NCBI RefSeq assembly: GCF_018408705.1
Contig: NZ_AP023420.1
Span: forward strand, 2,790,001 to 2,854,000
Length of the DNA: 64,000 nucleotides
Direction: 5' to 3'
From: Pusillibacter faecalis
GTDB lineage: Bacteria > Bacillota > Clostridia > Oscillospirales > Oscillospiraceae
Both the position numbers and the translations under genes were made by a program. Of the stretch, positions 34,019 to 44,090 are shown piece by piece. The notes beneath the pieces are model-generated. The model saw only the letters and a program-made list of their open reading frames with translations, ran no database searches and was not told the DNA's origin. Numbering within the stretch: the first letter of the stretch is position 1; each line of letters begins with the position of its first letter.

Positions 34019-35092
34019 ATGGAACCTATTTTTATCCTGGCGGCGATCCTCATTTTTGGCGTGTTGGTGGCGGTTCATGAATTCGGCCACTTTATTGCCG
34101 CTAAGCTCTGCGGCGTGCAGGTCAACGAGTTCTCCATCGGCATGGGACCGCTGATTTGGCATAAGGAGACAGAGGAGACCCAGTATTCCTGGCGTCTGCT
34201 CCCCATCGGCGGATACTGTGCGATGGAAGGTGAGGATGAGGATTCCGGAAATGAACGGTCCTTCGTCCGACAGGGATTTTGGAAAAAGCTATTAATCCTA
34301 GCTGCTGGTTCTGGCATGAATTTCCTGACGGGCTTTCTGGTGGTTTTGGCACTATATGCGGGAGCTGCGGGCTTTTTTACCGACCAGATCACCGGCTTTG
34401 CCCCGGAGTTTTCCATGACAGGCGAAGACGGCTTGATGGAAGGCGACATTTTTTATAAAATTGATGGGTACCGCACGTACCTCAAGGGGGATGCGGAGCT
34501 GTTTTTGTCCTATCACCAGGGGGACACCATCGATCTGGAAGTGATTCGGGATGGGGAAAGAATCGTGCTGGAGGATTTCCCAATGGCCCGGCAGACCTAT
34601 ACAGACAGCGGCGGAGGAACCTATACCGGTTTTGGGCTGTATGTGGGGGCACACTTCACAGAGGCGACGATTTTGACATGGCTGCAGTACGCCTGGTATC
34701 AGACGCTGGATTTTGTGCAGCTGGTGTGGTTCAGCCTGGTGCAGCTCTTTACCGGCGGTGCCTCCATAGAGGATTTGAGCGGCCCGGTAGGCATCGTTTC
34801 CACCATCACGGAGGTGGGCTCTTCCGCGGAGACTGCGGGCGCGGCGTGGAGTCAGATCTTCTATTTTGCGGCACTGCTGGCGGTGAATCTGGCGGTGATG
34901 AACATGCTGCCCATCCCAGCGCTGGATGGCGGACGGATTTTCTTCCTTCTGGTAGATGCTGTGGCGCTGCTGATATTCAAGCGGCGAGTTCCAGAAAAGT
35001 ATCAGGCAGCTGTGAATACTGTGGGTTTTGTCGTGCTGATGGGATTTATGCTGCTGGTGACATTACAGGATGTGTGGAAGCTGATCCGATAG
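34019..35092 (+). CDS. rseP: Site-2 protease RseP/RasP
   Basis: 357 residues. Zinc site VAVHEFGHFIAAK in the first span, a PDZ domain in the middle (EGDIFYKIDGYRTYLKGDAE), and NMLPIPALDGGRIFF near the end. It cuts membrane-bound anti-sigma factors and signal peptide remnants. The start at 34019 (MEPIFILAAILIFGVLVAVH) follows TTAGGAG. Typical position between dxr and ispG. Confidence 0.95.
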   Translation: MEPIFILAAILIFGVLVAVHEFGHFIAAKLCGVQVNEFSIGMGPLIWHKETEETQYSWRLLPIGGYCAMEGEDEDSGNERSFVRQGFWKKLLILAAGSGMNFLTGFLVVLALYAGAAGFFTDQITGFAPEFSMTGEDGLMEGDIFYKIDGYRTYLKGDAELFLSYHQGDTIDLEVIRDGERIVLEDFPMARQTYTDSGGGTYTGFGLYVGAHFTEATILTWLQYAWYQTLDFVQLVWFSLVQLFTGGASIEDLSGPVGIVSTITEVGSSAETAGAAWSQIFYFAALLAVNLAVMNMLPIPALDGGRIFFLLVDAVALLIFKRRVPEKYQAAVNTVGFVVLMGFMLLVTLQDVWKLIR

Positions 35093-35545
35093 AGGAGCGA
35101 GCTCGGCGTGCTTTTGTCAAGACCCTGGCAGAAGCGGGATGCAGAGAATGTAAGTCCATGCACCTCAGATTTACGGGGGCGGAAAACGGATGTGCTTCCA
35201 CGCGCCCATATGCTGGAGGACGGCCCGCTCTGCCGTGCCGCCGCAGTAGGTGTGGGCAGGCGGCGGGAGGAATGCCTCTGGTTGCCTGCATGTCCTACAA
35301 AAGCGAGGGGGCTGGTTGCTGGCTGGGTGTCCCTGGGGGACAGGGAGCCATGAGCGGTGCTGTACGGAAACTGTGCCGTGAGATATTTGAAAGTTTTGGC
35401 ACCGTCTGTATCCACGTAGGACCGCTCAAAACGTCAGGGCCCGGTGGGTGCTGGGGAGGGATGGCTTCATACTGGAGGGGGTGCTTCATAGGTGCAGCGA
35501 GATCTTGGAATCCTGCATGAATTCCCTATTGAGGGAGGAATAAAA
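35093..35545. other. Gene-free stretch between rseP and ispG
   Basis: 453 bases. Frames crossing it have no ribosome sites or recognisable protein motifs, and I see no terminator with a T run. Nothing assigned. Confidence 0.5.
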
Positions 35546-36583
35546 ATGACGAAAAAACTGACAGTGGGCGGCGTGGTCGTAGGCGGCGGAGCTCCGGTAA
35601 CCATCCAGTCCATGTGCAATACCAAGACTCACGACGTGGACGCCACGGTAGCGCAGATTCATGCCCTGGAGGACGCCGGCTGTGAGATTGTCCGGGTGGC
35701 TGTTCCCGATATGGCGGCGGCAACGGCAGTGGACGCCATCAAGGCGCGGATTTCCATCCCCCTGATTGCGGATATCCACTTTAACTACAAGCTGGCCCTT
35801 GCATGTGCGGAGCGGGGAATTGATGCTCTGCGCATTAATCCAGGCAACATCGGGGGCAGGGAGAATGTGCGGGCAGTGGCGGAGGCCTGTCGGAAACGGG
35901 GCATCCCCATCCGGATCGGCGTTAACGGCGGCTCTTTGGAAAAGGAGCTGCGGACGAAATACGGCGGCGTCACCGCAGAGGCTCTGGTAGAGAGCGCCAT
36001 GGGTCATGTACATCTGTTGAACCAATTTGATTTTGACGACATCTGCATTTCCGTCAAGTGCTCCGACGTGCCGTTGACGATGGCGGCGTACCGGCTGCTT
36101 GCGGAGCGGACCGATTATCCTCTGCACTTGGGCGTTACCGAGGCGGGAACGCCCTCCATGGGCCTGATCAAGTCCGCCATGGGGATCGGCGGTCTCCTGT
36201 GTCTGGGGATTGGAGACACGCTCCGTGTGACGCTGACCGCGGACCCGGTGGAGGAGATCTTCGCGGCCAAAAAGATTCTGAAGGCGGCAGGGCTTCGCAG
36301 GGAGGGCGTCAACCTGATCGCCTGCCCCACCTGCGGCCGCACCCGCATTGACCTCATCCCGATGGCGGAGGAGGTGGAGCAGCGTCTTTCCGGTTGTGAG
36401 AAGTCTATTACCGTAGCGGTGATGGGCTGCGCCGTCAACGGCCCCGGCGAGGCCGCCGCCGCTGACATCGGAATTGCTGGCGGCAAGGGCGAGGGCTTGA
36501 TTTTTCGCAAAGGCGAAATCCTCTGCAAGGTTCCCCAGGAGCAGCTGGTGGACAAGCTGATGGAGGAGATTGAAAAGCTTTGA
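35546..36583 (+). CDS. ispG: 4-hydroxy-3-methylbut-2-enyl-diphosphate synthase
   Basis: 345 residues. VTIQSMCNTKTHDVDATVAQ at the start, RINPGNIGGRENV, and the iron-sulphur Cys in LIACPTCGRTRID together with CAVNGPGEAAAADIG. Sixth step of the MEP pathway. ATG at 35546 follows GAGGGAGGAA. An upstream in-frame start at 35492 is less likely. Confidence 0.96.
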   Translation: MTKKLTVGGVVVGGGAPVTIQSMCNTKTHDVDATVAQIHALEDAGCEIVRVAVPDMAAATAVDAIKARISIPLIADIHFNYKLALACAERGIDALRINPGNIGGRENVRAVAEACRKRGIPIRIGVNGGSLEKELRTKYGGVTAEALVESAMGHVHLLNQFDFDDICISVKCSDVPLTMAAYRLLAERTDYPLHLGVTEAGTPSMGLIKSAMGIGGLLCLGIGDTLRVTLTADPVEEIFAAKKILKAAGLRREGVNLIACPTCGRTRIDLIPMAEEVEQRLSGCEKSITVAVMGCAVNGPGEAAAADIGIAGGKGEGLIFRKGEILCKVPQEQLVDKLMEEIEKL

Positions 36584-36921
36584 AGAAGAGCTGGATTTTT
36601 CCGGTTCCTGCGGCGATCATAACAACCGCTCCCCTGTTTTTAGAAGGAAAGAAAAGAGACTTGGTGTTGTGTAGCGGCTCAAATCCCGATGTATTCCCTG
36701 GCTTAACGATTTGCGGATTCACCGCCGGGCACCCCCTAGAGGCGAAGCCGTGATGCATCAGAGAGGAAAGGCTGCAAATGCTTCGGCACTGCTTGCGCTG
36801 TGCCTGACCGGGGCTTGCGATCTTTTTGTCCGACGGTGGAAATAGATAGAGGAAGGCCTCCGGTTTGCTGTCCGGCAGATGCTGACTCAGAAAAATGATA
36901 GATGATACAAAAGAGGAAACC
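36584..36921. other. Gene-free stretch before polC
   Basis: 338 bases without a convincing frame. Some short complementary segments, but no structure I can name. Nothing assigned. Confidence 0.4.
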
Positions 36922-39900
36922 ATGTCAAGAAATATCCCATTTTTTGAAATGTTTACAGAGTTGCAGCTCCTCGGCGAGCTGCGGGTGAAACTGGCGGGCG
37001 CCGTTTTGACAGGGGCCTGTATTGACCAATCCGCCATGTCCATGGAACTGCGATTACAGGTGAAGCTCGCGCTGACAGAGGGAGAGGTTCAAGAGCTCCA
37101 GGCGGCTATTCGGAGAGCCTATGGGTTTCACAGCGTGAAGATAGATGCTGCACAAGCAGCCGCAGAGCCGCGGCCGTCTTCTCCGGACGGGGCGGCGCCG
37201 GTGGGGAAGAGCAATCCGGCCGGAAAGGTGCTGATGGGGAATGCCATCAAGGCGAGGCCAGGTCCTATCCGGGAGCTGAATTTGAAAATGGGCACCGCCA
37301 CGGTGCAGGGGAAGGTCTTTGCCTTTGAGTGCCGGGAGACCCGGCGCCCCGGCATGTGGCGGTTGAATTTTGATATGACGGACTATACCGGCTCCGTCAC
37401 CGTCCAGAAGAACCTGACGGTCAAGGAGGCCCAGGCTCTGGAGAAGTCTATCAAGGTTGGAATGTGGCTGCGGGTCCAGGGCAAAATGGAACCCACCTGG
37501 GACGGCAAAGACATTCAGCTGAATCCTTACCATATTCAGGAGGCGGAGCACAAGGGCCGACAGGATACCGCCCCGGAAAAGCGGGTGGAGCTCCATCTGC
37601 ACACCAAGATGAGCAATATGGATGCCCTGACGGATACCAAGGAGGCCATCCAGCAGGCGATTCGTTGGGGCCATCCCGCCATTGCCATTACGGATCACGG
37701 TGTGGCCCAATCTTTTCCTGACGCATGGCACGCCGCTGGGGACAAGATTAAGATTCTCTACGGCATGGAGGGGTATTTCATCAACGATGTGGATGACCGT
37801 ATTGCGGTCCATGGCCCCCAGGACCAGCCGCTGGAGGGGGAGATTGTCTGCTTCGATATCGAGACTACAGGCTTGAAAGTAGACCGGGAGACCATCACAG
37901 AGATCGGCGCAGTGGTGTTGAAAAACGGCGAGATTGGGGAGCGTTTCCAGACCTTCGTGAATCCGGAACGCCGCCTGACGCCAGAGATTATCGGACTGAC
38001 CGGCATTACCGACGAAATGCTCAAGGATGCCCCCTCGCTGAAAGAGGCGCTGACGGCCTTTTTGGAGTTTGTGGACGGACGCCCCTTAGCGGCCCACAAT
38101 GCGGAGTTTGACATAGGCTTCATCCGGGCGGGCTGCCGTCAGGTGGGATTGGAATTTGCACCCACCTATGTGGATTCCCTGATTCTGGCCCAGAACCTGC
38201 TGCCGGATTTGAGCAAGCACAAGCTGGACATCGTGGCGGAGCGCCTGGATCTGCCCGCCTTCAACCACCACCGGGCCAGTGACGACGCCGCCACGGTGGG
38301 CTACATGCTGATCCCCTTCTGGAAGATGCTCCATGACCGGGGGGTTTATACCCTGCAAGCGGTGAACGGAGAGATGGAAAAGCTTCGGCCCCTCTCTGGA
38401 AAGACCAAGCGCCAGCCCAAGCACATAATCCTCATTGCCCAGAACAAGGTAGGACTGAAAAACCTCTATCAGATGATATCCGCCTCGAACCTGAAATACT
38501 TCCGGCGGGTGCCCACTGTCCCCAAGAGCCTGCTGCGTGAGCACCGGGAGGGGGTGCTGGTGGGCTCTGCCTGCGAGGCGGGAGAGCTGTTCCGGGCAGT
38601 GGCGGACCACAAGGACTGGGAGGAGCTCAAGCGCATTGCCTCCTTCTACGATTACCTGGAGATTCAGCCCCTGTGCAACAACGCCTTCATGCTCCGCAAC
38701 GGCGACGTGCAGTCGGAGGAGGACCTGCGAGAGTTCAACCGAACGATTGTCCGTCTAGGGGAGGAACTGGGCAAGCTGGTGTGCGCCACCGGCGACGTCC
38801 ACTTCCTGGAGCCGGAGGACGAGGTCTACCGCCACATCCTGCTGGCGTCCAAGAAATTCCCGGACGCCAACGAGCCGCTGCCTATCTACTTCAAAACAAC
38901 AGATGAAATGCTCCGGGAGTTTTCGTATCTTGGAAAGGAGAAGGCTTATGAGGTGGTAGTGACCAATACCCGCCGCATCGCGGACATGGTGGAGACCTTT
39001 CCACTGCTTCCCAAGGAGCTGTTTCCGCCCCGTTTGGAAAACTCGGAGGAGGATCTGAACCGCCTGGTGTGGGAGAAGACCCACCGACTCTACGGCGAGA
39101 ATCCGCCCAAGCTGATTGTAGACCGGCTGAACGTGGAGCTGGGTGGTATTCTGGGCAAGTACGACGTGGTGTACATGTCTGCCCAAAAACTGGTGCAGCG
39201 GAGTTTGGAGAACGGCTATCTGGTAGGCTCTCGGGGATCGGTGGGCTCGTCGCTGGTGGCTTATATGTCCGGCATCACCGAGGTCAACTCGCTGCCGCCC
39301 CACTACCGCTGTCCCAAGTGCAAGAACAGCGAATTTATCATGGACGGCTCTTACGGCTGCGGAGCGGACATGCCGGACAAGGTGTGCCCGGTGTGCGGCG
39401 AGCAGTATATCAAGGACGGCTTTGACATCCCCTTTGAGACGTTCCTGGGCTTTGGCGGAGGCAAGGTGCCGGATATTGACCTGAATTTCTCCGGCGAGTA
39501 TCAGGCGCGGGCCCACCGCCACGCCATTGAGATGTTCGGTGAGACCCAAGTGTTCCGGGCGGGCACCATCGGCACCCTGGCGGAAAAGACCGCCTACGGG
39601 TTTGTAAAAAAGTATCTGGAGGAAAACGGCATTACAGCAGGACGGGCGGAGGAGAATCGGCTCACCTTGGGATGCGTGGGCGTCCGGCGCACCACCGGCC
39701 AACACCCCGGCGGGCTTGTGGTGGTACCCGACGATTTGGAGATGGAGGACTTCTGCCCGGTGCAGCACCCGGCAGACGCCGACGACTCCGATACCATTAC
39801 CACCCATTTTGAATATCACTCCATGGAGGATAACCTCTTAAAGCTGGACATGCTGGGACACGATGACCCCACTATGGTCCGCATGATGCAGGACCTTACC

Positions 39901-40902
39901 GGTGTGGACCCCCACGATATTCCTCTGGACGATCCGGAGACGATGTCGATCTTCACCTCCAGCAAGGTGCTGGGATATGAGAATGACGAGATTCTCGGCC
40001 CCACCGGCGCTGTGGCGATCCCGGAGTTCAACACCCGTTTTACCCGTCAGATGCTGATAGATACCCAGCCCAAGGATTTCAACACCTTGGTGCGGCTCTC
40101 CGGCTTCTCCCACGGAACCGACGTGTGGCTGGGCAACGCCCGGGAGCTGATCGTCAGCGGCACTGCCAGCGTTTTGGAGACGGTGGGCTGCCGGGACGAT
40201 ATCATGCTGTATCTCATCTCCAAGGGACTGGACGCCAAGATGAGCTTCAAGATCATGGAGTCCGTCCGAAAAGGCAAGGTGAAAAAAAACGGCTTTGAGG
40301 AGGGTTGGGTGGAGGCCATGCGGGAGCATGAGGTACCGGAGTGGTACATCGACTCCCTGGCAAAAATCGGCTACCTCTTTCCAAAAGCTCACGCGGTGGC
40401 CTATGTGATGATGGCCTTCCGCATTGCCTGGTACAAGGTCCATGAGCCCTTGGCCTTCTATGCAACCTTTTTCTCTGTGCGGGCCAAGGCCTTTGACGCG
40501 GAGTACTGCTGCGCTGGTATGGATGCGGTGAAGCGGAAAATCCGGGAGATTGAGAACAATAAGGATGCCACCGCCGTGGAGCAGAACCTGCTGACCACGC
40601 TGGAGGTGTGCTACGAGTTCTATCTCCGGGGCTTCCATTTTGACACCATTAATATTTATAAATCTGACGCCGCCAAGTTCCTAGTGACGGATGGCGGGCT
40701 GCTGCCGCCCTTTACCAGCGTCCACGGCCTGGGTGAGGCGGCCGCTCAGGACACGGTGGAAAAACGCGCCGGTAAGAGCTTTGTCTCCATTGAAGAGTTT
40801 GCCACCTGCTGCAATAAGCTCTCCAAAACCCACATCGAGCAGCTCAAAGCCCTGGGCGCTTTTGCAGGGATGGCGGAGACCAGCCAGATGACCCTTTTTT
40901 AA
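36922..40902 (+). CDS. polC: DNA polymerase III PolC
   Basis: 1326 residues. Order of domains: OB fold (GKVFAFECRETRRPGMWRLN), PHP domain start (RVELHLHTKMSNMDALTDTK), a DnaQ-type exonuclease inserted (VCFDIETTGLKVDRETITEI, ending FNHHRASDDA), then the rest of PHP, palm and fingers (PDIDLNFSGEYQARAHRHAI), a zinc site (CPKCKNSEF ... CPVCGEQY). This is the replicative polymerase of low-GC Gram-positives. ATG at 36922 follows GAGGAAA; an ATG at 36895 is also possible. Confidence 0.96.
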   Translation: MSRNIPFFEMFTELQLLGELRVKLAGAVLTGACIDQSAMSMELRLQVKLALTEGEVQELQAAIRRAYGFHSVKIDAAQAAAEPRPSSPDGAAPVGKSNPAGKVLMGNAIKARPGPIRELNLKMGTATVQGKVFAFECRETRRPGMWRLNFDMTDYTGSVTVQKNLTVKEAQALEKSIKVGMWLRVQGKMEPTWDGKDIQLNPYHIQEAEHKGRQDTAPEKRVELHLHTKMSNMDALTDTKEAIQQAIRWGHPAIAITDHGVAQSFPDAWHAAGDKIKILYGMEGYFINDVDDRIAVHGPQDQPLEGEIVCFDIETTGLKVDRETITEIGAVVLKNGEIGERFQTFVNPERRLTPEIIGLTGITDEMLKDAPSLKEALTAFLEFVDGRPLAAHNAEFDIGFIRAGCRQVGLEFAPTYVDSLILAQNLLPDLSKHKLDIVAERLDLPAFNHHRASDDAATVGYMLIPFWKMLHDRGVYTLQAVNGEMEKLRPLSGKTKRQPKHIILIAQNKVGLKNLYQMISASNLKYFRRVPTVPKSLLREHREGVLVGSACEAGELFRAVADHKDWEELKRIASFYDYLEIQPLCNNAFMLRNGDVQSEEDLREFNRTIVRLGEELGKLVCATGDVHFLEPEDEVYRHILLASKKFPDANEPLPIYFKTTDEMLREFSYLGKEKAYEVVVTNTRRIADMVETFPLLPKELFPPRLENSEEDLNRLVWEKTHRLYGENPPKLIVDRLNVELGGILGKYDVVYMSAQKLVQRSLENGYLVGSRGSVGSSLVAYMSGITEVNSLPPHYRCPKCKNSEFIMDGSYGCGADMPDKVCPVCGEQYIKDGFDIPFETFLGFGGGKVPDIDLNFSGEYQARAHRHAIEMFGETQVFRAGTIGTLAEKTAYGFVKKYLEENGITAGRAEENRLTLGCVGVRRTTGQHPGGLVVVPDDLEMEDFCPVQHPADADDSDTITTHFEYHSMEDNLLKLDMLGHDDPTMVRMMQDLTGVDPHDIPLDDPETMSIFTSSKVLGYENDEILGPTGAVAIPEFNTRFTRQMLIDTQPKDFNTLVRLSGFSHGTDVWLGNARELIVSGTASVLETVGCRDDIMLYLISKGLDAKMSFKIMESVRKGKVKKNGFEEGWVEAMREHEVPEWYIDSLAKIGYLFPKAHAVAYVMMAFRIAWYKVHEPLAFYATFFSVRAKAFDAEYCCAGMDAVKRKIREIENNKDATAVEQNLLTTLEVCYEFYLRGFHFDTINIYKSDAAKFLVTDGGLLPPFTSVHGLGEAAAQDTVEKRAGKSFVSIEEFATCCNKLSKTHIEQLKALGAFAGMAETSQMTLF

Positions 40903-40945
40903 CTGCCGGCGGTGAAAAATGTGTGGGCTGTTCGGCGGATAGTTC

Positions 40946-40974
40946 TTGCAGTCTTTCAAGCTTTGTGGCATAAT
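40946..40974 (+). promoter_or_regulatory. Promoter of the degV gene
   Basis: TTGCAG, 17-base spacer, CATAAT, 62 bases before the ATG at 41036. Confidence 0.65.
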
Positions 40975-41035
40975 TGTCCTAATACGGTCAAGAGGCAGAT
41001 ATTTAGGATTTGTGAAAGATTTAGGTGAGACGGTT

Positions 41036-41902
41036 ATGAACCCACAAAAGATCGCTTTGCTGACGGACTCCTGTGCGGACCTCTCTGTGCAGATGGTGCA
41101 GGAATATCACATTTTTGTGGTGCCGCTGCGGATTCTCTGTGCAGATGGGGAATATGCCGACGGGGTGGATATCCACGGCGCGGACATCTACCGCCGCCTG
41201 CACAATGGCGAGCTGCCCCAAACGTCGCTGCCGTCAGGCGCGTATATTGAAAAGGTGCTGCGGCAGATTTGGGAAGAGGGATATGACGGCGTGATTGCTG
41301 TCATGCTCTCCAGCGGACTTTCCGGGACGTATAATTTGGTGCGCCTGGCGGCGGAGGAATGCGGGAATTTGCTGCCGGTGCGGGTGTTTGACTCTGTCAG
41401 CGGATCGCTGGGGCAGGGGGCCACAGTGCTGCAACTGGCCGAGGATATCCGCGGCGGCATGAGCTGGGAGGAGCTAACAGAGCGCCGGGCGCCGCAGCTG
41501 ATTGCAAATACCTTCCCCTTTTTCTCTGTGGACACGTTGGAGTATCTGCAAAAGGGCGGGCGCATCGGCAAAGTGACCGCCACGGCGGGAACGCTTTTGC
41601 AGATCAAGCCGATTATTACCTTTGCCGACGATGGACAGCTCAAATCCATTGCCAAGGTGCGGGGCCGGAACCAGGTCATCAGCAAGCTGATTGAATTGAC
41701 TGTGCAGCGCTGCGGCGAGCACCGGCGCTATAATCTGGCGGTGGCCAACGGCGGCGCGCCGGAGGAGATGCAGCTGGTGCGCCAGAGGCTGACGGAGGCC
41801 CTGCCCAACTACGACCACATCTGGGAGGGCGAAATCGACGGCACGCTCAGCGTTTATATTGGCGACGGCGTGCTGGGCGCTGCGGTCCAAGTATTAGATT
41901 AA
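41036..41902 (+). CDS. DegV family fatty-acid-binding protein
   Basis: 288 residues. Opening KIALLTDSCADLSVQMVQEY, then LPQTSLPSGAYIEKVLRQIW, SSGLSGTYNLVRLAAEE and FFSVDTLEYLQKGGRIGKVT, the usual DegV layout. Some family members bind fatty acids and serve fatty acid kinase (FakB role); no fakA is in view. The ATG at 41036 is preferred over an in-frame TTG that is part of the -35 box. Confidence 0.92.
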   Translation: MNPQKIALLTDSCADLSVQMVQEYHIFVVPLRILCADGEYADGVDIHGADIYRRLHNGELPQTSLPSGAYIEKVLRQIWEEGYDGVIAVMLSSGLSGTYNLVRLAAEECGNLLPVRVFDSVSGSLGQGATVLQLAEDIRGGMSWEELTERRAPQLIANTFPFFSVDTLEYLQKGGRIGKVTATAGTLLQIKPIITFADDGQLKSIAKVRGRNQVISKLIELTVQRCGEHRRYNLAVANGGAPEEMQLVRQRLTEALPNYDHIWEGEIDGTLSVYIGDGVLGAAVQVLD

Positions 41903-41904
41903 AA

Positions 41905-41938
41905 ATGACCCGTATCCGAGAGGATACGGGTCATTTGT
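41905..41938. terminator. Terminator shared by degV and the AbrB-like gene
   Basis: ATGACCCGTATCC/GGATACGGGTCAT, a perfect 13-bp stem with a 4-base loop, then TTGTTC; A run on the other side. Confidence 0.85.
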
Positions 41939-42176
41939 TCAGGTTGTTGATGCACGCCTTGCACAGCCAGGTGCGGTTTGGCAGGGGTCTGAGGTTTTCC
42001 GTACCCCGGCAGATCAGGCAGGAGGGGGTCTGCTTTTTTAAAATCAGGGTCTGTTGCTGGGGGTCCACCTGGACGCTGAGGATATCGCCTTCCCGGAGGG
42101 CCAGGGCACGGCGGCCATCCACCGGGAGCACAACGCGTCCTAATTCGTCCAGGCTTCGTTCAAAGTTGTATTCCAT
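41931..42176 (-). CDS. AbrB-family regulator with a zinc-ribbon-like end
   Basis: 81 residues. The N-terminal half is a swapped-hairpin AbrB fold (SLDELGRVVLPVDGRRALAL, then REGDILSVQVD). The C-terminal half has CLICRGTENLRPLP and LCKACI, two CxxC pairs, likely binding zinc. Small regulators of this type are common in Clostridia. The usual ribosome site GGGAGG precedes the ATG. Transcribed away from the XRE gene at 42300. Confidence 0.85.
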   Translation of the reverse strand: MEYNFERSLDELGRVVLPVDGRRALALREGDILSVQVDPQQQTLILKKQTPSCLICRGTENLRPLPNRTWLCKACINNLNK

Positions 42177-42273
42177 CGTATCGCCTCCCTTTTCTTAATT
42201 TTAGCATAATTCCAGAAAATAGTCAATATATACATGGGAATAGATTATTAACGCCAGAGCTGGTCACACTATA

Positions 42274-42299
42274 AACTGTACCTGGAATGAGGTATAGTT
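42274..42299. promoter_or_regulatory. Probable operator at the start of the XRE gene
   Basis: AACTGTACCT (42274-42283) and AGGTATAGTT (42290-42299) form an inverted repeat with 9 of 10 matches around GGAATG. It covers the ribosome site (GAGG, 42289-42292) and ends directly at the ATG. Confidence 0.5.
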
Positions 42300-42641
42300 A
42301 TGATGAATGCAAAAGCGGTTGGAAAAAGGCTGCAAGCCCTTCGCCGGTCTGCGGGCTTGACACAGGAAAATGTGGCGGAGGCGTTAGGAATCAGCGATAA
42401 CTATGTCTCCAACATTGAGACAGGCCGGGATATCTGCTCTATGGTGGTTCTATTGGGGATGGCGAATTTGTATCATGCCAGTATGGACTATATTTTGGGG
42501 GAGAGCCTTGCGTATAACCTGGATAAAGAAGCGGACGGTGAGCGCCGTGCCGCGCTGCTGCATGAGATCAGCCGTCTGGACGAGGTGTCGTGTGGGCATC
42601 TGCTTAAATACATCCGCTTGATGCGGGATACAGAGCAATAA
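42300..42641 (+). CDS. XRE-family transcriptional regulator
   Basis: 113 residues. Helix-turn-helix KRLQALRRSAGLTQENVAEA followed by LGISDNYVSNIETGRDICSM, then a helical end that probably dimerises. Start ATG ATG; ribosome site GAGG lies inside the inverted repeat at 42274-42299, so the protein may control its own gene. Ends 39 bases before the stop of the convergent deaminase gene. Confidence 0.85.
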   Translation: MMNAKAVGKRLQALRRSAGLTQENVAEALGISDNYVSNIETGRDICSMVVLLGMANLYHASMDYILGESLAYNLDKEADGERRAALLHEISRLDEVSCGHLLKYIRLMRDTEQ

Positions 42642-42674
42642 AAAAGGACTGCCGTGATCCGGCAGTCCTTTTTT
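42640..42674. terminator. Bidirectional terminator
   Basis: AAAAAGGACTGCC/GGCAGTCCTTTTTT between the XRE gene and the convergent amidohydrolase. Confidence 0.9.
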
Positions 42675-42679
42675 GAGTT

Positions 42680-44032
42680 TTAAGATAGATACGCACGGCA
42701 ACAGGCCCGGGCTTCTTCCGCTACCCGTTCTTCGTCCACAGAGACCAGCCGGCCTTCCCGGACCACGACCCGGCCGTTTACCACGGTCCAGTCCACAGGG
42801 CCCCGGAGGCCCACCGTTGCAAGGGCGTCGGCGGGGCTGTACTCCGCCCCAGTCAGCTCCAGACGGCGGGAGTCCACCAGGAAGAAGTCGGCGCACTTCC
42901 CAACCTCCAAAGAGCCGATGTCCTCCCGGCCCAGCAGGCGGGCGCTGCCTCGGGTAGCCAGTTTGAGCACTTGGTAGCCGGAGGGAGCTGCGCCGCTGGC
43001 ATGGAGCCGGTGCAGAAGATAGCACACCCGTAACTCCTCCATGAGGGACGAGCCGTCGTTGCTGGCGGAGCCGTCCACCGCCAGCCCCACTGGGACGCCC
43101 AGGGCCAACATCTCCGGAACCCGGGCAACGCCGGAACTGAGCTTCATATTGGAGATGGGGCAGTGAGCAACGCCTGTGCCGGTTCTGGCCAGCTCCCGCA
43201 ACTCCTCGTCGTTGAAGTGGATGCCATGGGCGTACCATACGTCCGGCCCGGTCCAGCCCAGAGACGACATATATTCCAGCGGGCGCACGCCGTGATTTTC
43301 CAGCGTCCAGCGCTCCTCGTCCCGGGTCTCGCACAGGTGGGTGTGGAGCCGCACGCCGTACTGCCGGGCCAGAACCGCGCTCTGCCGCAACAGCTCCGGG
43401 CTGACGGAGAAGGGGGAGCAGGGGGCCAGAGCCACCTGATGCATGGAGCCGGGGCGGGGGTCGTGATAGACCTCAATCACCCGGGCGGAGTCCCGCAGAA
43501 TTTCGTCCACCGTCTGTACCACGCTGTCCGGCGGCAGGCCGCCATCCTTACGGCTCAGGTCCATGCTGCCCCGGGAGGCAAACATCCGCACACCCAGCTC
43601 CTCCGCGGCGGCAAACTGCGCGCCTAGCAGATCCCCGGCTCCGGCGGGGAAGACGTAGTGGTGGTCAAAACAGGTGGTGCATCCGTGCTTGAGAAGCTCG
43701 CCCATGCCAGTGAGGGAGCTGAGGCGGACCACGTCCCGGTTCAGCCCCTTCCAAATCTCATACAGGGCGGTAAGCCAGTCAAAGAGCTCCAGGTTCTGTA
43801 CTTGGGGCAGATTGCGGGAAAAGACCTGGTAGAGATGGTGATGGGTGTTGACGAGCCCTGGATAGCACCAGAGATGGCTTCCGTCAATCACAGTGTCGGC
43901 GGTATCTTGCAGACGGGGGCCGATGTCCGCAATCCAGCCGTCCTTACAAAGAAGGTCCACCTGGTGGATGATGGAGTCACGATCATCGCATGTCACCAGG
44001 GTATGGAGATTTTTGATCAGCAGAGTGGACAT
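42680..44032 (-). CDS. Amidohydrolase, probable 8-oxoguanine deaminase
   Basis: 450 residues of the TRZ/ATZ deaminase group. Metal motif PGLVNTHHHLYQVFSR, later HTHLCETRDE, YAHGIHFNDEEL and VDGSASNDGSS, with the catalytic His and Asp. The segment FSRNLPQVQNLELFDWLTAL is typical of 8-oxoguanine deaminases, which convert 8-oxoguanine (and isocytosine-like bases) to urate; another cytosine or guanine-type deaminase is possible. ATG at 44032 follows GGAAAGGAG. The DAACS gene lies upstream in the same direction with a terminator in between. Confidence 0.8.
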   Translation of the reverse strand: MSTLLIKNLHTLVTCDDRDSIIHQVDLLCKDGWIADIGPRLQDTADTVIDGSHLWCYPGLVNTHHHLYQVFSRNLPQVQNLELFDWLTALYEIWKGLNRDVVRLSSLTGMGELLKHGCTTCFDHHYVFPAGAGDLLGAQFAAAEELGVRMFASRGSMDLSRKDGGLPPDSVVQTVDEILRDSARVIEVYHDPRPGSMHQVALAPCSPFSVSPELLRQSAVLARQYGVRLHTHLCETRDEERWTLENHGVRPLEYMSSLGWTGPDVWYAHGIHFNDEELRELARTGTGVAHCPISNMKLSSGVARVPEMLALGVPVGLAVDGSASNDGSSLMEELRVCYLLHRLHASGAAPSGYQVLKLATRGSARLLGREDIGSLEVGKCADFFLVDSRRLELTGAEYSPADALATVGLRGPVDWTVVNGRVVVREGRLVSVDEERVAEEARACCRAYLS

Positions 44033-44090
44033 TATGACACGCTCCTTTCCACCTTCCAGTATAGAGGGAAGAAGGACAAAGGTCAACGGA

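Noticed and set aside
34678..35520. Plus-strand frame of 280 residues overlapping rseP and the following gap
   Set aside because: First part is rseP in another frame; the part in the gap is Gly/Cys/Arg-rich noise.
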